Assembly (NCBI GenBank): GCA_024235995.1
Contig: JACKLI010000001.1
Span: 1,364,001-1,428,000, forward strand
DNA length: 64,000 bases
Source: Burkholderiaceae bacterium
GTDB taxonomy: Bacteria; Pseudomonadota; Gammaproteobacteria; Burkholderiales; Burkholderiaceae_C
Direction: 5' to 3'
Made by a program: the position numbers and the translations under genes. Below the pieces are notes generated by a model. That model did not search any database and was not told the origin of the DNA. It saw nothing but the letters and a program-made list of their open reading frames with translations. Below are positions 61,341-64,000 of this stretch, one piece after another (within the stretch, counting starts at the first letter, position 1; each line of letters begins with the position of its first letter).

Positions 61341-61811
61341 TCAGCCGGGCCAGAGCTTCAGCAGGACCACGGTCATCACCAGGTAGCGCGCGAACTTGCC
61401 CGCCAGCATCCAGGCCGCGCACGGCAGCAGCGGCAGGCGCAGCCAGCCGGCCACGGCGCACAGCGGATCGCCGATGATCGGCAGGAATGACACGAAGCAG
61501 GCCGGCGGGCCGATGCGCCGCAGCCAGTCGAGCGCGCGCAGGTGGGTGGCCGAGTGGCGGTACTGGTCCACCACATGGTGCGCGCCCAGGCCCATCCACC
61601 AGCTCAGCATGCCACCCAGCGTGTTGCCCAGCGTGGCCACGCCGATGGCGGGCCAGAACAGGTGCGGGCTGAGCTTGATCAGGCCGAACACCGCCGGCTC
61701 CGAGCCCAGCGGCAGCAGCGTGGCCGAGACGAAGGCGACCACGAACACCGTCGACAGGCCGTACTGGGGCAGCGCCAGCGCCTGCAGCAGGGAGTGAAGC
61801 CATGCGTCCAT
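61341..61811 (-). CDS. YqaA-family membrane protein (SNARE-associated/DedA-like)
   Basis: This 156-residue membrane protein of the YqaA group has about four hydrophobic segments. Family markers are FVVAFVSATLLPLGSEPAV near residue 24, LGNTLGGMLSWWMG near 60 and RIGPPACFVSFLPIIGDPLCAVAGWLRLP near 100. Relatives of the DedA superfamily move lipids or ions across membranes; function here is unproven. Confidence 0.85.
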   Translation of the reverse strand: MDAWLHSLLQALALPQYGLSTVFVVAFVSATLLPLGSEPAVFGLIKLSPHLFWPAIGVATLGNTLGGMLSWWMGLGAHHVVDQYRHSATHLRALDWLRRIGPPACFVSFLPIIGDPLCAVAGWLRLPLLPCAAWMLAGKFARYLVMTVVLLKLWPG

Positions 61812-61931
61812 CAGGGCGGCAAGTGTAGGGCGTGCCGCCGTGTCGTTCCCCGGATTTCGATTGCTGAAAATATGAGCAGCTAGAATGCCCGCTTCCACTG
61901 CCGCAGCCTGCGCCGGCAGCGCGCCACCGCG

Positions 61932-62984
61932 ATGCAGATCGGCCCCTACTCCCTTCCCAACGCCTTGTTCGTCGCCCCCATGGCGGGGGTGACGGACCGG
62001 CCGTTCCGACAGCTGTGCCGGGCCTTCGGCGCCGGCTACGCGGTCAGCGAGATGGTGACCTCGCGCAAGGACCTGTGGCACACGCTCAAGACCTCGCGCC
62101 GCGCCGACCACGCGGGCGAGCCGGGGCCGATCGCGGTGCAGATCGCCGGCACCGACGCCGCCATGATGGCCGATGCCGCGCGCCACAACATCGAGCGCGG
62201 CGCGCAGATCATCGACATCAACATGGGCTGCCCGGCCAAGAAGGTGTGCGACCGGTGGGCCGGCAGCGCGCTGATGCGCGACGAGGCGCTGGCACTGGCC
62301 ATCGTCGAGGCGGTGGTGGCGGCCTGCGCGCCGCAGGGCGTGCCCGTCACGCTGAAGATGCGCACCGGCTGGTGCGCGCAGGTCAGGAACGCGCTGTCGA
62401 TTGCCCGCGCCGCCGAGCAGGCCGGCGTGCAGATGCTGACGGTGCACGGCCGCACGCGCGAGCAGGGCTACAAGGGCGCGGCCGAATACGAAACGATTGC
62501 CGCCGTCAAGGCGGCGGTGCGCATTCCGGTGGTGGCCAACGGCGACATCGACTCGCCCGCCAAGGCGCGCGCGGTGCTGGCCGCCACCGGGGCCGACGCG
62601 CTGATGATCGGCCGCGCCGCGCAGGGGCGGCCCTGGATCTTCCGCGAGGTGGCGCACTTCCTGGCCACCGGCCAGGCGCTGGCGCCGCCGCTGGTGCTGG
62701 AGGTGCGCCGCGCCCTGCTGGGCCATCTGCAGGACCACTACGCGCTGTACGGCGAGTCCAGCGGCGTGCGCTCGGCGCGCAAGCACATCGGCTGGTACGT
62801 GCGCGAGCTGCCGGGCGGCGAGGCCTTTCGCGCCCGCATGAACGCCATCGAGACGGCCGCCGCGCAATGGCAGGTCGTGGCGGATTTTTTCGACCAACTG
62901 GCGGCGGCGCACGAACGCCTGCCGCAGGCCGGTGCCCACGCGTGCGCCGGCCAGGGGACGGTGGAGGTCCCGTTGCAACCATGA
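61932..62984 (+). CDS. dusB: tRNA-dihydrouridine synthase DusB
   Basis: DusB reduces uridines in the tRNA D-loop with FMN. The 350-residue protein shows FVAPMAGVTDRPFRQLCR near residue 14, the catalytic cysteine in DINMGCPAKKVCDRWAGSALM near 101, TLKMRTGWC near 142, TVHGRTREQGYKG near 165 and FMN-phosphate site ADALMIGRAAQGRPWIF near 222. A TAGAAT box at 61881-61886 may be its -10. The ATG of fis overlaps its stop, a widely conserved dusB-fis operon. Confidence 0.95.
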   Translation: MQIGPYSLPNALFVAPMAGVTDRPFRQLCRAFGAGYAVSEMVTSRKDLWHTLKTSRRADHAGEPGPIAVQIAGTDAAMMADAARHNIERGAQIIDINMGCPAKKVCDRWAGSALMRDEALALAIVEAVVAACAPQGVPVTLKMRTGWCAQVRNALSIARAAEQAGVQMLTVHGRTREQGYKGAAEYETIAAVKAAVRIPVVANGDIDSPAKARAVLAATGADALMIGRAAQGRPWIFREVAHFLATGQALAPPLVLEVRRALLGHLQDHYALYGESSGVRSARKHIGWYVRELPGGEAFRARMNAIETAAAQWQVVADFFDQLAAAHERLPQAGAHACAGQGTVEVPLQP

Positions 62985-63235
62985 ACAAGAATGCCAGCCC
63001 CATCGAGCACAGCGTGCGGGCCAGCCTGGAGGCGTACTTCCGTGACCTGGAGGGCACCGAGCCCGACGGCCTGTACGACATGCTGATCCGTGCCGTCGAA
63101 AGGCCCTTGCTGGACGTGGTGATGCACCACGCCGGCCACAACCAGAGCCGCGCCGCCGAATGGCTGGGGATGAACCGCAACACCCTGCGCAAGAAGCTCA
63201 TCGAGCATCGCCTGGTGACGGTCGAAAAATCCTGA
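62981..63235 (+). CDS. fis: Fis-family nucleoid DNA-bending protein
   Basis: Fis bends DNA and regulates rRNA and other genes. This 84-residue protein keeps the C-terminal helix-turn-helix HAGHNQSRAAEWLGMNRNTLRKKLIEHRL, around residues 51-79. Its shorter N-terminus is usual for betaproteobacteria. Overlap with dusB by four bases implies coupled translation. Confidence 0.94.
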   Translation: MNKNASPIEHSVRASLEAYFRDLEGTEPDGLYDMLIRAVERPLLDVVMHHAGHNQSRAAEWLGMNRNTLRKKLIEHRLVTVEKS

Positions 63236-63286
63236 TTCGATAGCTGCCCGCGCTTGCTGCATGCGGGCGAAACCCATTTTTGACTT
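63235..63286 (+). repeat. Dispersed Comamonadaceae-type repeat, copy 10
   Basis: It begins ATTCGATAGCTGCCCGCGC and continues TTGCTGCATGCGGGCG, then a TTTTTGACTTG end. The first 12 bases are identical to copy 2 (ATTCGATAGCTG), and the end keeps the TTTGACT of that copy. It fills the fis-purH gap. Confidence 0.6.
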
Positions 63287-63301
63287 GAAATTTCACCTCC
63301 C

Positions 63302-64000
63302 ATGACCACTGCGCTGATTTCCGTTTCCGACAAGACCGGCGTGCTTGAATTCGCCCAGGCGCTGCACGCGCTGGGCGTGCGCCTGCTGTCCACCGGCGGC
63401 ACCGCCAAACTGCTGCAGGACGCCGGCCTGCCTGTCACCGAGGTGGCCGATCACACCGGCTTTCCCGAGATGCTGGACGGCCGCGTGAAGACCCTACACC
63501 CCAAGATCCACGGCGGCCTGCTGGCGCGGCGCGACCTGCCCGCGCACATGCAGGCACTCAGCCAGCACGGCATCGCCACCATCGACCTGCTGGTGGTCAA
63601 CCTCTATCCCTTCGAGGCCACGGTGGCCAAGCCCGGCTGCACGCTGGCCGACGCCATTGAAAACATCGACATCGGCGGCCCGGCCATGGTGCGCAGTGCG
63701 GCCAAGAACTGGCGCGACGTGGCGGTGCTGACCGACGCGGCGCAGTACGCCGGCGTGCTGGCCGAGCTCAAGGCCGGCGGCATCAGCCTGAAGACCAAAT
63801 TCGCCCTGTCGGTGGCCGCCTTCAACCGCGTCAGCGACTACGACGGCGCCATCAGCGACTACCTGTCTGCTATTGATTTCGATGCTGCTGGCGCAGATGG
63901 GGTGCCGGCCCGAGGCCTTTTCCCTGCGCACAGCAACGGCCGCTTCGTCAAGCTGCAGGACTTGCGCTACGGCGAGAACCCGCACCAGCAGGCCGCCTTT
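63302..64000 (+). CDS. purH: Bifunctional AICAR transformylase / IMP cyclohydrolase, N-terminal part
   Basis: PurH makes the last two steps of IMP synthesis. The 233 residues visible contain the IMP cyclohydrolase (MGS-like) domain: ALISVSDKTGVLEFAQALHALGVRLLSTGGTAKLL at the start, then GRVKTLHPKIHGGLLARR near residue 61 and LVVNLYPFEATV near 98. The start of the transformylase domain is LRYGENPHQQAAF. The gene runs off the window. Positions 63868-63900 (SAIDFDAAGADG) resemble the dispersed repeat and sit at the junction between the two domains. Confidence 0.96.
   Translation, partial: MTTALISVSDKTGVLEFAQALHALGVRLLSTGGTAKLLQDAGLPVTEVADHTGFPEMLDGRVKTLHPKIHGGLLARRDLPAHMQALSQHGIATIDLLVVNLYPFEATVAKPGCTLADAIENIDIGGPAMVRSAAKNWRDVAVLTDAAQYAGVLAELKAGGISLKTKFALSVAAFNRVSDYDGAISDYLSAIDFDAAGADGVPARGLFPAHSNGRFVKLQDLRYGENPHQQAAF

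Overview
The window is a very GC-rich, tightly packed chromosomal segment from a betaproteobacterium, almost certainly of the family Comamonadaceae (order Burkholderiales). I infer this from the gene order (murA-hisGDCBHAF-hisIE-tatABC, petABC-sspAB, secA-argJ, coaE-pilDCB, dusB-fis-purH), from the protein sequences, and from a short dispersed repeat I remember as typical of that family. I cannot name the genus from sequence alone.

Layout. 1-7.6 kb: end of an IPTL-CTERM surface protein, argE, htpX and a cysteine synthase, the RNase P RNA, a Nudix/metallo-beta-lactamase fusion, a GNAT acetyltransferase and a REP-associated (RAYT) transposase. 7.8-14.1 kb: gltB-gltD, glutamate synthase. 14.1-19.4 kb: an accessory block holding a second copy of the last 66 bases of gltD, a palindrome, a Tat-exported serine hydrolase, a sterol-desaturase-type di-iron protein, a catalase-fold haem protein and a di-haem RoxA/MauG-like cytochrome. 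The block ends in a terminator directly before mlaF. 19.5-25.5 kb: the Mla phospholipid-transport operon (mlaF, E, D, A, C, B), a second ABC transporter and a BolA protein. 25.6-37.4 kb: murA and the histidine operon. The his operon is interrupted between hisD and hisC by a YIP1-family membrane protein, paired RAYT-type repeats and a toxin-antitoxin pair, and between hisF and hisI by NADP-glutamate dehydrogenase. 37.4-44.4 kb: DUF4870 protein, patatin, HIT protein, tatABC, a DegS-like protease, a Nif3 protein, pdxA and mscL. 44.6-48.8 kb: cytochrome bc1 (petABC), sspA, sspB and tRNA-Thr. 48.8-55.9 kb: dciA, secA, argJ, a DUF815 ATPase, mutT, yacG and zapD. 55.9-60.5 kb: coaE and the type IV pilus core genes pilD, pilC and pilB. 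60.6-64 kb: alkB, a yqaA-type gene, dusB, fis and the start of purH.

Most of the window is housekeeping, with many 1-4 base start/stop overlaps that imply translational coupling. Three features stand out. The first is the oxidoreductase cassette between gltD and mlaF, the best candidate here for an undescribed system. The second is the pair of insertions in the his operon. The third is a family of about 50-base repeats at gene junctions, which supplies start codons or N-terminal codons to several genes. No CRISPR array, prophage or complete insertion sequence was seen.
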